The notes under the pieces: generated by a model | Database searches by the model: none | What the model was told of the DNA's origin: nothing | What the model saw: the letters and a program-made list of their open reading frames with translations, nothing else | Shown: positions 27,076 to 36,600 of the stretch, one piece after another | Position numbering within the stretch: the first letter of the stretch is position 1 | Layout of the letters: each line of letters opens with the position of its first letter | Position numbers and translations under genes: made by a program | NCBI GenBank assembly: GCA_002391075.1 | Contig: DGRN01000010.1 | Location: 26,050-90,049, forward strand | Direction: 5' to 3' | Origin: Candidatus Saccharibacteria bacterium UBA4387 | GTDB lineage: Bacteria > Patescibacteriota > Saccharimonadia > Saccharimonadales > Saccharimonadaceae | Length of the DNA: 64,000 nucleotides

Positions 27076-27660
27076 CTATAACCTTACCCATAATTCACTC
27101 GGCAACGGCCACGAATTCGGCTCGCAACCGGCCAAACCTGTCGACTGCTGCAGCATCACCGGAGCCTGCCCCGTCGCAGTCTCGCAAGTCAAAATATGCC
27201 TATGCCCCAGAAAATGCCCCACCTCATGATTCAAAACCATTTGCCTATATCTTTCAATACTTACGCCCAACTCGTTGTAGCTATCCGAACCGCCCCGCCA
27301 CCTGTCATCGTTAATCAACACCAAGCTCCCCACCGAACAACTCAGCTTATCTGAACAAACTGTCGGCGCCGCTGCCGCAACCTCTTTCGGCTCCGCCAAA
27401 ATCACGTGCATCCGCCCACCACTGTCAACCCGCTTAAATCGAATTCCCGCCCGCTTCCAACCGCGCGCATCTGCCAAAATCTCATCGGTCATCCGCGAAA
27501 ACTCCCCCTTATCGCTCAAAATCGTCCCCCTATAGCTCACGTCATAAGTCACTGTCGTCTGATTCGCCACTGCAAAATAAGCGTCCGCCTTCTCTTGCAC
27601 CTCTACCTGCGCGCTCGCAATTTCCGCCGCCGCAATCAAACCAATCAAACTCTCAAACAT
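27076..27660 (-). CDS. DUF3152-like zinc metalloprotease
   Basis: HEVGHFLGHRH is a full HExxHxxGxxH zinc site, followed by PVMLQQSTGLAGC as the Met-turn region and PNSWPLP. This order matches DUF3152, a secreted metzincin-like family best known from Actinobacteria. Cys in TVCSDKLSCSV can pair. The likely start is MFESLIG, because TAAAAT lies 7 nt before it; the first 18 residues then form a short hydrophobic leader without a basic start. A longer frame would run through the divergent promoter of the neighbouring gene. The stop is 2 nt before the coiled-coil gene. Confidence 0.82.
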   Translation of the reverse strand: MFESLIGLIAAAEIASAQVEVQEKADAYFAVANQTTVTYDVSYRGTILSDKGEFSRMTDEILADARGWKRAGIRFKRVDSGGRMHVILAEPKEVAAAAPTVCSDKLSCSVGSLVLINDDRWRGGSDSYNELGVSIERYRQMVLNHEVGHFLGHRHILTCETATGQAPVMLQQSTGLAGCEPNSWPLPSELWVRL

Positions 27661-27667
27661 TATCTTT

Positions 27668-27702
27668 ATTTTACCACGCCACAACCCCCAAAATGCTATA
27701 AT
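27668..27702. promoter_or_regulatory. Back-to-back -10 boxes of two divergent genes
   Basis: TAAAAT on the minus strand (plus 27668-27673) lies 7 nt before the protease ATG. TATAAT on the plus strand (27697-27702) lies 7 nt before the ATG at 27710. The whole intergenic gap is 49 nt. Confidence 0.6.
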
Positions 27703-27709
27703 AAACCCA

Positions 27710-28210
27710 ATGAAAACCGCTCCCAAAAAATCAAAAATCCTCTTCTTTGTCATACCAATAATCGCCATCGGCATCGTCTGCTGTATCTTCTTCGCTCGCC
27801 ACATCGCCCCGACCACCTCTCAAAAATTCCGCCTCGACGCCGAATATTACAACCAAGAGCAAGGCTCGCTCCAATCCATCACCGCTAAAGAATTCGCCCA
27901 GCTCCTAGCCGACAAAAAATCCTTCGTCATCATCGCCCACATGGTCCTCTGCCCAGCCGAAGCGCCACTCACCACCACCGCCGAGCAATTCGTCGACGAC
28001 CAAAAACTCCGCTTCTACGACATCACCGAAACCGAATTCGACCAAACCGCCCTCCACGACACCGTCAAATATCTTCCAACCGCCGCCATCTACCGCGACG
28101 GCCAACTCGTCGCTTGGCTCGACGCCGAATCCGACGCCGACCTCCCCGCCTACAAAACCACCGCCGACTTCGAGCGTTGGCTCTCATCTTACGTCCAGCT
28201 CTCCTATTGA
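27710..28210 (+). CDS. Membrane-anchored thioredoxin-fold protein lacking CXXC
   Basis: A basic N-terminus and one membrane helix (ILFFVIPIIAIGIVCCIFF) precede a domain read as thioredoxin-like: SFVIIAHMVLCPAEAPL (strand plus active-site loop), a middle strand LRFYDITE, then YLPTAAIYRDGQLVAWLDAE, which matches the cis-Pro strand and following hairpin. Only one Cys sits in the active-site loop (CPAE), so it cannot do CXXC redox chemistry. Similar single-Cys or Cys-less domains act as adaptors. It is probably extracytoplasmic. Leaderless arrangement with TATAAT. Confidence 0.65.
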   Translation: MKTAPKKSKILFFVIPIIAIGIVCCIFFARHIAPTTSQKFRLDAEYYNQEQGSLQSITAKEFAQLLADKKSFVIIAHMVLCPAEAPLTTTAEQFVDDQKLRFYDITETEFDQTALHDTVKYLPTAAIYRDGQLVAWLDAESDADLPAYKTTADFERWLSSYVQLSY

Positions 28211-28235
28211 CTTTTTAGCCAAAATATGCTAAAAT
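28207..28235 (+). promoter_or_regulatory. Promoter of the 84-aa protein
   Basis: TTGACT (28207-28212), 17-nt spacer, TAAAAT (28230-28235) preceded by TGC. Confidence 0.8.
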
Positions 28236-28293
28236 TATAGAGATTGCCATAACGGCATCGATCTTTATATTTCTAGAGAGGTGCGTGATTTGC

Positions 28294-28548
28294 ATGTTAA
28301 AGAAGGACCTGTATATCAACTCCACAAGCTCAGAGAGCAAGATTTTCTTCACACCGAAATATCATCCGTCCAGCCAGCGGCTGACCGCCGTACTACGCAA
28401 AGCGGTCTTCACCAATAAGTGCTCCCGGGCTGATATCGAAAATCTCTATAAAGGAGAAATACGAATATATTTCAACCCGACCGTGCACAAAGCGGCGGAC
28501 CGAAAAGCCCTCATCAGCAAAGTATGCAACATAGTCAAAACATCTTAA
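28294..28548 (+). CDS. Small basic protein of unknown function (84 aa)
   Basis: MLKKDLYINSTSSESKIFF begins a small protein with many Lys, Arg and Ser and two Cys. No family is recognised and there is no membrane segment. A GAGAGGTG site lies 10 nt before this ATG; a GTG 9 nt upstream is in frame but would sit on top of that site. The leader of about 50 nt can fold a small GCC/GGC hairpin. The gene has its own promoter and terminator, and its composition is less C/A-skewed than the flanking genes. Confidence 0.6.
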   Translation: MLKKDLYINSTSSESKIFFTPKYHPSSQRLTAVLRKAVFTNKCSRADIENLYKGEIRIYFNPTVHKAADRKALISKVCNIVKTS

Positions 28549-28552
28549 TCCA

Positions 28553-28583
28553 AAAAGCCGGCACTCGCCGGCTTTCGTTTTTT
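28553..28583 (+). terminator. Terminator of the 84-aa gene
   Basis: AAAGCCGGC pairs with GCCGGCTTT, then CGTTTTTTC. Confidence 0.85.
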
Positions 28584-28611
28584 CAATCTGTTTATGCTAA
28601 AATAGCCTTAT

Positions 28612-29730
28612 ATGAATATACCCGGAGAACAAACACAAAACAAACCAGATTACGCCCCAATCTTCAATCAAAGAGAAAACTACAAATTTCGAGATATCAC
28701 TGATACGCCAAGAAAATACGACGCCCTCATTGACAGATATCAATCCATTCGCCCACAGCCAGACGACTTTGCGGACAAGAAAATGTTCAGTCAAGAATCA
28801 ATCGAAAGAGACAATCAAACAGTAGAAGAAAAGAAGCAATATCACGACAAAGACGAAGAGGAAGTGGACGCTGGTGCGCTCGAATCCATGCTCTACTACA
28901 TGACCCAACAGGGCCAATTACTCGAAGGCGCCTTCAGCGAGCCTAGCTCTGAATACGACGACTACTTACATGCCACCGACCTCATCATCGGCATTCCCCG
29001 GCCGACCTTTAAACGTGACGCCGTCGCCAGCATAGATGCAACCACCACGACAAATTACAATGGCACAACCAATCCCATCGTCAGAAAGTTCCAACATGCC
29101 CGCGAAAAAGGCTGCAGAACTAAAGATAGGAAAGTCGTCATTCCTTACACAACCCGCATCGACTACTACAGCCACGGTTCTTCCAAGACCAAACTCTCTC
29201 GTATTCCACATTACACACTTGGCGTCAGTCCTCAATATATTCAACGCCTCGTAGACCAATTCAATCTTCCTGCAAACGGCATCGACATCTCTAACATCCC
29301 AAACCCTCACGTCCAAGCCAAACTCCTCACCGAGCTATACTACCAAGGCAGAGCCGGCTACTATAGCTGCCAATTAGCCGAATACGATGCCGAAACTCCC
29401 GAATCAATATCCGCAATCAAACAAGCAGCCGGAATGCACAAAGAGTTCGCCGATCACGCCTCAAAAGAACTCCAACGACTCCTCGGCGTAGAAGATCCTA
29501 AGAAATTAGCAGATGCCATTTTTAAGTTTTTCAAATCCGAAATACAGCTCTCCGACGGAAAAGATCCCACCTTCCTAGGCATCACGAACGAAAGCCTCCG
29601 TGCTCTCAACACGGCGATTAAGGATCTTAAAGAACGCCGAACCGCAGCCAATGCTGCCAATATCGCACAGGCCGCCAAACACACAAGCGGCGTACTTCAA
29701 GGCGGCAATCCAAAACCTGCCACTGCCTAA
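28612..29730 (+). CDS. Unrecognised cytoplasmic protein (372 aa)
   Basis: A hydrophilic protein without signal peptide or membrane helix. The first 100 residues are charged and probably disordered (acidic KDEEEVDAG). The central part contains Tyr/His-rich text (YTTRIDYYSHGSSKTKL, YYQGRAGYYSCQLAEYD). The last 120 residues are helical with a hydrophobic repeat and an Ala-rich tail. No catalytic motif is recognised. TAAAAT lies 8 nt before the ATG and no SD is seen, placing it in the leaderless group. A dedicated terminator follows. Confidence 0.6.
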   Translation: MNIPGEQTQNKPDYAPIFNQRENYKFRDITDTPRKYDALIDRYQSIRPQPDDFADKKMFSQESIERDNQTVEEKKQYHDKDEEEVDAGALESMLYYMTQQGQLLEGAFSEPSSEYDDYLHATDLIIGIPRPTFKRDAVASIDATTTTNYNGTTNPIVRKFQHAREKGCRTKDRKVVIPYTTRIDYYSHGSSKTKLSRIPHYTLGVSPQYIQRLVDQFNLPANGIDISNIPNPHVQAKLLTELYYQGRAGYYSCQLAEYDAETPESISAIKQAAGMHKEFADHASKELQRLLGVEDPKKLADAIFKFFKSEIQLSDGKDPTFLGITNESLRALNTAIKDLKERRTAANAANIAQAAKHTSGVLQGGNPKPATA

Positions 29731-29735
29731 AGCCC

Positions 29736-29765
29736 AAAAATCCCCCAACCGGGGGATTTTTCATG
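29736..29765 (+). terminator. Terminator of the 372-aa gene
   Basis: AAAAATCCCCC pairs with GGGGGATTTTT across AACC. Confidence 0.85.
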
Positions 29766-29774
29766 CACAAAAAA

Positions 29775-29801
29775 TGGCGGAGAGAACAGGATATAAACAA
29801 T
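29775..29801 (-). pseudogene. Degenerate 3' end of a tRNA-Ser
   Basis: Read on the minus strand, this stretch ends CTCTCCGCCA and repeats the last ~27 nt of the tRNA-Ser(GGA) that lies 115 bp away, with four mismatches (the T-loop reads GTTTATATCC instead of GTTCGAATCC). No tRNA body precedes it. It looks like an attachment-site-like remnant or a partial tRNA duplication. Confidence 0.5.
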
Positions 29802-29872
29802 GCGCCGTCGTTTCGCAAGCTCAACCGGGCATTGGGCGAACCTTTTTGGCTCTCATCCTGTCTCGCAGACTC

Positions 29873-29895
29873 AAAAAAACAACCCTACGGGTTGT
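29873..29895 (-). terminator. tRNA-Ser(GGA) terminator
   Basis: On the minus strand ACAACCC pairs with GGGTTGT (loop GTA), followed by TTTTTT. It starts 12 nt beyond the tRNA CCA end. Confidence 0.8.
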
Positions 29896-29906
29896 ATTTA
29901 TGAATC

Positions 29907-29996
29907 TGGCGGAGAGGACAGGATTCGAACCTGCGAAAGCCTTGCGACCTTACACGCTTTCCAAGCGTGCTCCTTCAACCACTCGGACACCTCTCC
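29907..29996 (-). tRNA. tRNA-Ser(GGA)
   Basis: On the minus strand the acceptor stem is GGAGAGG/CCTCTCC with discriminator G and encoded CCA. The anticodon loop TTGGAAA is closed by CACGC/GCGTG, a long variable arm is present as expected for serine, and the T-arm is GGTTCGAATCC. GGA reads UCC and UCU codons. Confidence 0.95.
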
Positions 29997-30083
29997 AGCT
30001 CCTTCCATTCTACCACAGTCACCCTATTTCGCCAAATCCGTCCCATAACCATTTTCCAAATCCAGCAAAAAATGTTATATCTA

Positions 30084-30112
30084 TTGACTTTTTTGCATTT
30101 TTGTGCTAGAAT
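30084..30112 (+). promoter_or_regulatory. Promoter of the 169-aa/106-aa gene pair
   Basis: TTGACT (30084-30089), 17-nt spacer, TAGAAT (30107-30112) preceded by TGC. The start point would be near 30119. Confidence 0.8.
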
Positions 30113-30118
30113 AAAAAG

Positions 30119-30242
30119 ACAAGGCATTCATGCCTAGAACCTTAAAATGTACTATTTCCCTCGTTACAGTACTTTTTCGGTTCGACTACCTTATCATTCT
30201 GTCCGCCAAGCGGCAGATCACTTGCACAAGGAGGAAACGATT
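30119..30242 (+). promoter_or_regulatory. Long structured 5' leader
   Basis: About 124 nt separate the predicted start point from the ATG. The leader holds a perfect AGGCAT-TC-ATGCCT hairpin at its 5' end, GTACT...AGTAC, and GCC...GGC close to the AAGGAGG site. A regulatory leader is possible; no known riboswitch is recognised. Confidence 0.35.
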
Positions 30243-30752
30243 ATGAGCAGAAGAGGATTCATCACCCCCGGCAGCAACATCGGCTTCATCAGGGCCGGCA
30301 TCGACCTGGAAACCGCCTACGTCTGCGAGCTCCGCCAGAAGGTAGAGCTGCGCAGCGACTGCATCATGCAGTCCATGCTCGGCACCGATGCCGACAAGCT
30401 GGAGGGCACCGATTTCCACTTCAACGGCGCTTGCGTCGACATCACCTGCAACCCCGGCAAGGGCGGCAAGATCAAGTGGCTCAACAGAGAAAGCGACCCG
30501 ATCGACCGCGCAAGCGTGCCGGTAACGGTACGCTACGGCATCCGCTACCACAACGGCCGCAAGTACCTGGCACGCCCCGTCCTCGTAGTCGCCGTCGACT
30601 GCGCCAATACGTCGTGGCTCTCGAGAAACATGATGTTCCTCACCGAGAGCTTGACGACCAAGAAAATGATCGACAAGCTCATCCGCATCATCGATGACAT
30701 CATCTTCGATGCGGAGGACAATCCCGAGAAGTACGGGATTACACTCGCCTAA
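30243..30752 (+). CDS. Unrecognised protein (169 aa), atypical composition
   Basis: The protein starts MSRRGFITPGSNIGFIRAGID 8 nt after AAGGAGG. Cys-containing segments (YVCELRQ, SDCIMQS, GACVDITCNPGKGGK) and a C-terminal helical part (TKKMIDKLIRIIDDIIFD) are seen; no family is recognised and no membrane helix is present. Codons are rich in G and evenly used, unlike the C/A-biased neighbours, suggesting recent arrival or different selection. It is probably cotranscribed with the 106-aa gene 32 nt downstream. An in-frame extension upstream lacks an SD and would cover the structured leader. Confidence 0.6.
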   Translation: MSRRGFITPGSNIGFIRAGIDLETAYVCELRQKVELRSDCIMQSMLGTDADKLEGTDFHFNGACVDITCNPGKGGKIKWLNRESDPIDRASVPVTVRYGIRYHNGRKYLARPVLVVAVDCANTSWLSRNMMFLTESLTTKKMIDKLIRIIDDIIFDAEDNPEKYGITLA

Positions 30753-30766
30753 CTACCCAAACAAGG

Positions 30767-30779
30767 AAAGGAGGTGATC
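30767..30779 (+). promoter_or_regulatory. Extended Shine-Dalgarno site (13 nt)
   Basis: AAAGGAGGTGATC is fully complementary to the canonical 3' tail of bacterial 16S rRNA. It precedes a GTG start at 30785. Such a long match is rare and may favour reinitiation or compensate for the GTG codon. Confidence 0.75.
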
Positions 30780-30784
30780 ATCAA

Positions 30785-31105
30785 GTGACAGTGTTGTACT
30801 GCCTTGAAAAGCAAGGCAAAGTGCCTACAAACAAGTCACTGGCAACAATCACCTTCCTCCTGCATCAGGAGGGAGTAATTCGCGACAGCGACAAGCTCGA
30901 GGCACGAGGAGGCCATAAGTGGAACGATCCCCAAACTCTCAGCAGAGCTATCCGCAAGAACGACATCGTTACGGCCATATCGACCGAAGATGAAGGTTTC
31001 TTCTATCTGCGTGGAAAAAAAGAGATTACATATCTCAAAGAAGCACTCCGCGCAGCCAAAAACAAAACCTCATTCGAGGTCGTGATGGATTATGTCCAGA
31101 AATAA
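30785..31105 (+). CDS. Unrecognised small protein (106 aa)
   Basis: Starts at GTG after an exceptionally long SD. The sequence (LEKQGKVPTNKSLATITFLLHQEG ... KEITYLKEALRAAKNKTS) is mixed alpha/beta and basic, without membrane segments or a known motif. The first half could be a small winged-helix-like fold, but this is a guess. It lies 32 nt after the 169-aa gene, shares its less skewed composition and is followed by a terminator, so both form one unit. Confidence 0.55.
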   Translation: MTVLYCLEKQGKVPTNKSLATITFLLHQEGVIRDSDKLEARGGHKWNDPQTLSRAIRKNDIVTAISTEDEGFFYLRGKKEITYLKEALRAAKNKTSFEVVMDYVQK

Positions 31106-31124
31106 GAAATAGTACATGCCCCAC

Positions 31125-31156
31125 AAGCCCCAACCGCAAGGAAGGGGCTTTTTCTT
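31125..31156 (+). terminator. Terminator of the 169/106-aa operon
   Basis: AAGCCCC pairs with GGGGCTT, followed by TTTCTTG. Confidence 0.8.
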
Positions 31157-31193
31157 GTCTTCAATTATCGCCAAAAAACATTTTTTCCGTCTA

Positions 31194-31199
31194 TAATAT
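31194..31199 (+). promoter_or_regulatory. -10 box of the ABC transporter operon
   Basis: TATAAT, 44 nt before the ATPase ATG. No clear -35 hexamer is visible at 16-18 nt upstream. Confidence 0.45.
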
Positions 31200-31243
31200 A
31201 AATTAAGTTTTCATAAAATTTAACTGCGAAGAATTGCGAGAAA

Positions 31244-32302
<1,059 letters not shown>

Positions 32303-32304
32303 AA

Positions 32305-33534
32305 ATGGCCATACTCATTAAAACTCATTTTCACCTTGCCATCGACAGCCTTCGTCGCAACCGTGGCCGCACTTTTCTTTCTGCGCTCGGCATTGCCATC
32401 GGCGTAGCATCCATCGTTCTGATTCTTTCCCTCACCGGCAGCATCGACCGCCTCATCACTACCAACAGCGACAAAAACAACGCTAATCTCATCCTGGTTC
32501 GCCCTAGCACCGGCAAAGACGCAACTGGCAGCATCATCGACGAACTCACTGCCACCAACCAATACGTCAAATCGAACCTTACCATCGACGACGTCAAAAC
32601 CATCTCCGACCTGCCGAACGTTTCCGCTGTCGCCCCAATCGCAATTTCCAATTCCGCCATCACTGTCGCAGATCGCAACTACGAAGACGTCAACGTTGTC
32701 GCCACCAGCACCGACCTGCTCAACATCATCAACATTCCACTTAAAAACGGCCAATTCCTCGACACCACGCTTCGCGAAAATGTCGCCGTCCTTGGCTACA
32801 ACACAGCCATGAAAATGTACGGCGGCCCAGAGGCCATCACTAAAACTTTCTACTACAACGGCCAACAGTTCATGGTCGTCGGCGTCCTCGAAGAAATTGA
32901 CGACCCTATCAACTTCAACGGTGTCGACTTCGACAATTCCATCCTCATCAACCTCAACTTCGCCAGCACTTTCGAATCTTCCATCCAAATCCAGCAAATC
33001 GACATCCGTACCGCCACCACCAATTCCGTCGAAGAAAGCATCGAGCAAATTAACAACAAACTCAGTGAGTCCAAACACGGCAGCAAAAGTTTCGAAATCA
33101 TCTCCAGCAAAGAAGCCGCTCACCCGGCCGGTTCCCTACTCTCGACCGTTTCCTACATGCTAACCTTAGTCGCTTCCATTTCCCTCATCGTCGGCGGCGT
33201 TGGCATCATGAACATTATGCTCGTCTCAGTCTCCGAACGCACTCGCGAAATCGGCATCCGCAAATCCGTCGGCGCCAGCAGCGGTAACATCCTCTTGCAA
33301 TTCCTTTTCGAATCCATCATCCTCAGCGTCATGGGCGGCGTCATGGGATTCGCGCTCGGCTACATCGGCGCTTTCCTCATTTCGCTCATTTCGCCTTTCG
33401 CGCCACACATTTCCTGGAACATTCTTGCGATTACTGGCGGAGTTTCCCTAGCAGTCGGCGTACTCTTCGGCATCTATCCAGCCATCAAAGCCGCCCGCAA
33501 AGACCCTATCGTTTCCCTCAAATTCTACCGCTAG
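32305..33534 (+). CDS. ABC transporter permease (MacB-like, FtsX domain)
   Basis: An N-terminal helix (LSALGIAIGVASIVLILSL) is followed by a large extracytoplasmic MacB periplasmic-core-like domain (about residues 45-265). Three membrane helices of the FtsX domain come at the end, with the conserved IMLVSVSERTREIGIRKSVGAS coupling segment between the first two. At 409 aa it has the standard length for single-FtsX MacB permeases. The SD is AAGGAG. It forms an operon with the ATPase and ends at a strong terminator. Confidence 0.93.
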   Translation: MAILIKTHFHLAIDSLRRNRGRTFLSALGIAIGVASIVLILSLTGSIDRLITTNSDKNNANLILVRPSTGKDATGSIIDELTATNQYVKSNLTIDDVKTISDLPNVSAVAPIAISNSAITVADRNYEDVNVVATSTDLLNIINIPLKNGQFLDTTLRENVAVLGYNTAMKMYGGPEAITKTFYYNGQQFMVVGVLEEIDDPINFNGVDFDNSILINLNFASTFESSIQIQQIDIRTATTNSVEESIEQINNKLSESKHGSKSFEIISSKEAAHPAGSLLSTVSYMLTLVASISLIVGGVGIMNIMLVSVSERTREIGIRKSVGASSGNILLQFLFESIILSVMGGVMGFALGYIGAFLISLISPFAPHISWNILAITGGVSLAVGVLFGIYPAIKAARKDPIVSLKFYR

Positions 33535-33551
33535 CGAAATCGACGAAGCAC

Positions 33552-33585
33552 AAAAATATCTCCCAACCCGGGAGATATTTTTTTG
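33552..33585 (+). terminator. Terminator of the ABC operon
   Basis: ATATCTCCC pairs with GGGAGATAT, followed by seven T. Confidence 0.9.
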
Positions 33586-33600
33586 TTGCAGCAGCTCGAC

Positions 33601-36600
33601 CTAATCCAACTCGATCAAGCCTGCCGCAATTAGCGCATTGAACACACCAGGCGTATCTTCACCGCGCAAAATTCGTCGGCGCGCATCATCAGTCTGCGCA
33701 TTCCAGTTATTAATGATCGCCCTCGTAATTCCTAGCACGCTCGCGTCTGGCGCCGCCCCGCCCCTAGTCATCACAGTATTCAGTAAGCTATCATCAATAT
33801 CAATGTTCGTCGTCAAGCTATCACTCTTGATTGCCTCAAAGGCCGCAGCAGTCTCAGCTTCCGCTTCTGCTGGAGCCTCGACGACTGGCACTTCCGTAGC
33901 AGTCTCAGCTTCCGTTTCTGCCGGAGTCTCAACGACTGGCACTTCCGTCTCAGCCACCACTTCCTCTTCAGGCAAGACAGCTTCCTCCTCACCCAAAACT
34001 ACCGGCTCTTCAGCAGTACCTTCCTCGGCTTCGCCTTCAACTTCGATTTCAGGTGCATTTGACGGCTCCTCAATAATCGGCACACCGGCGCTATATCTAT
34101 TGGCCGTAGAGCGGCTTGCCGCCAACTCATTACGTCCGTTCAGACCAAACAGCGGATAATTGAACGTCGATGCTATTGTCGGATCAACATGTTCCGTAAC
34201 CGTACGCGTCACATTAAAGATGTCTTCCATATTCTGTGTATGCGAGATTATTTCGCTGCCGTCAAATCCATGGCCCGAAGTCGTCGCAATCGACGCGATA
34301 TTTCGCACGCCATTCGAATCAAGCCCCAAATCGACACCCAAATGGAAGCGATCAAAAGCAAAACTCTCCGCCACGCCACGCAAAGTCGGATCTGCCGAAC
34401 TCGACATCACGAAGTTACCGCTGGCCTGATCATATGCCGCCGGCAGCAAGAAGCCGGTTCCATTATTTCCATCTATATCATTCGTGCGCACAACCCAAAC
34501 CAAACGACCATTCGCCGCTTCTAGCTTTGGATCAATCGTCATATTACTATTGAATGGATTATTACGTAACCGCGCAAACCATTTGTCCGTTTCTGTAAAG
34601 AAGACGTCTTTTTCGCTCAAATCATATTCGGCAGTACCGTTATTTAGCCAGTTTTCATCGCCAATATGAATCTGCTCTGAACGTTGCGACACGTAATCGC
34701 CGAGCGTCACATCCGTAAATGTGCCATCCGGACGTTGCCCAACCTGCACCATCTTGTAATCTGGATGTTGCTGCAAAATCTGCTGAGCCTCGTTCCTTGT
34801 CACGCCAGTGCGATAATTCGCCACGTGCGAGATGTCCGCCCCGCCAGATTCAAGCGGTCGAATAAACGCGCCGACGCCATTCCAGCCCTCAGCTCGCGCT
34901 CGTTCAATCCTTGCAAAAGTACCTTCAAGAATCGTATGGCTTGCACCATCTGTATCTTTTACGCCGCGCAAACGATCAATCACGCCCGTCATATTCGGAT
35001 CAAACGCCGCCCGAATCTCAGACGCAACCGTACCGAGCGCGAATGTCGTTGCTGCCGCCTTCACGCCAGCTCGACGCGCCATCTTGCGGCGCAACTTACA
35101 CGCCAGCTTGTCTTTCTCATCGATACTTTCCTCAAGTGCATGCAACGTGTTCGCGCCCTCGCCAATCGTGCTGCGCAACGACTGCACATCAACGCCATTA
35201 TCGCTCATTATTACTTCAGCTCTCGCCAAAGCAATATCATACCTCAAACGCTCTTCCGGAATATTCTCTGGATGGTCGTTCGAATACGCAATCAAATCCA
35301 CGTTTCGATCATCGCTCAACTCTCGCGCAAAATACATCGCTGAGAAAAGGCCCTTCAAACCGTCTTTTTCCGCATCCGTAATCGTGCCATCACGCATCTT
35401 ATTCAGCAAACCATTCATACTGTCTGTCGCGTCGCTAGCGTCGATCATATCATACGTGGCTTTATACAACTCACGATTCTTCGCGTATCTCCGACCCGTC
35501 TCCGTCTCGCGCACATTCATTCCGCGCGCCAAATCGCGACGCATCTTCGTAATATCTTCCTGTGCTCTATGATTTTCTTTCACCCCCGCAATCATACCGC
35601 TAGCCAATACCGAAGCTGGGAATACGACCTTCAAAGCTCTTTGCACTACGCCATTCGACGAACTTTCCCCGCCAAACAACAAAGCACCCGCGACGCCAGT
35701 GGCCGCCGTCAGCGCACCCGCCGGCACAAAACGCCCCACCTTGCTTCGCTTCAGCTTTTCAATCACCTCATCACACTTACTCTTGTGAATTTCCGTCCGA
35801 ATATTGCTGCGCGTTTCCGCATTAACAATCGCAAAGCCCTTCATCAAGCGCTCGATGCCGTCCGCATGCTTATCACAATCAGACATCGCGTCATATTGCA
35901 TTTTCGCGGCTTCCGCCATCGCAAAGAAGTTATTCGTCATTACTTCTGCGTTCGCATTTGCATTTGGGCAAATCTCACGCAAGTGATTCACCTCGCCCAG
36001 AAATGCCGCTCTGTCCGCAATTTCACCCTTCGCATAGCGTTGCACAATGTCGCGCATCCCCACCGCATAATTCACTTTTTCCAAATCAGTGGTTTCTTGC
36101 TCATCTTGTCCCGGCAAACGCTCGTAAACATGCAGCTCGCCATCGTCACCACGATGCACGCTATAAGACGCAAACTTTTCACCGACTTTCGAGTGAATCA
36201 AAGAATCATAGGCTTGCTCAGTATGGCGCGCCACAAAATCATACTTCATTGTCTCAGTCGCAGAGGCCGCCGTCCAATCGCGCTCTAGCAAATTTCGCCA
36301 CTTCGTAATCTTTATATCTGCCAAAGCATTACGACGCTCGTCGTCCGACAAATTCGGATCATCATAAATCTCATTTGCCTTCTTAATCGCCTCAAACGCC
36401 TGCTTTTCATAAGAAACCTTAAAAGCCTCGCGCAGCAAATTACCAATGAATCTCTTACGCAAGCCCCGCCCAATACGACTAAACAATCCGTTCTTATTTT
36501 CATCGCCTTCGATACGCTCGCGCAACATTTCTTCCGAAATCTCTTTCGCTCTCGTGTGCGCATCGCTTTCACGATCCATATCGACCAAAACTATTGGCGA

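Noticed and set aside
27661..27816. Longer N-terminus with a membrane helix for the DUF3152 protease
   Set aside because: It would read antisense through the promoter and signal-anchor codons of the divergent gene; the leaderless start at 27660 is cleaner.
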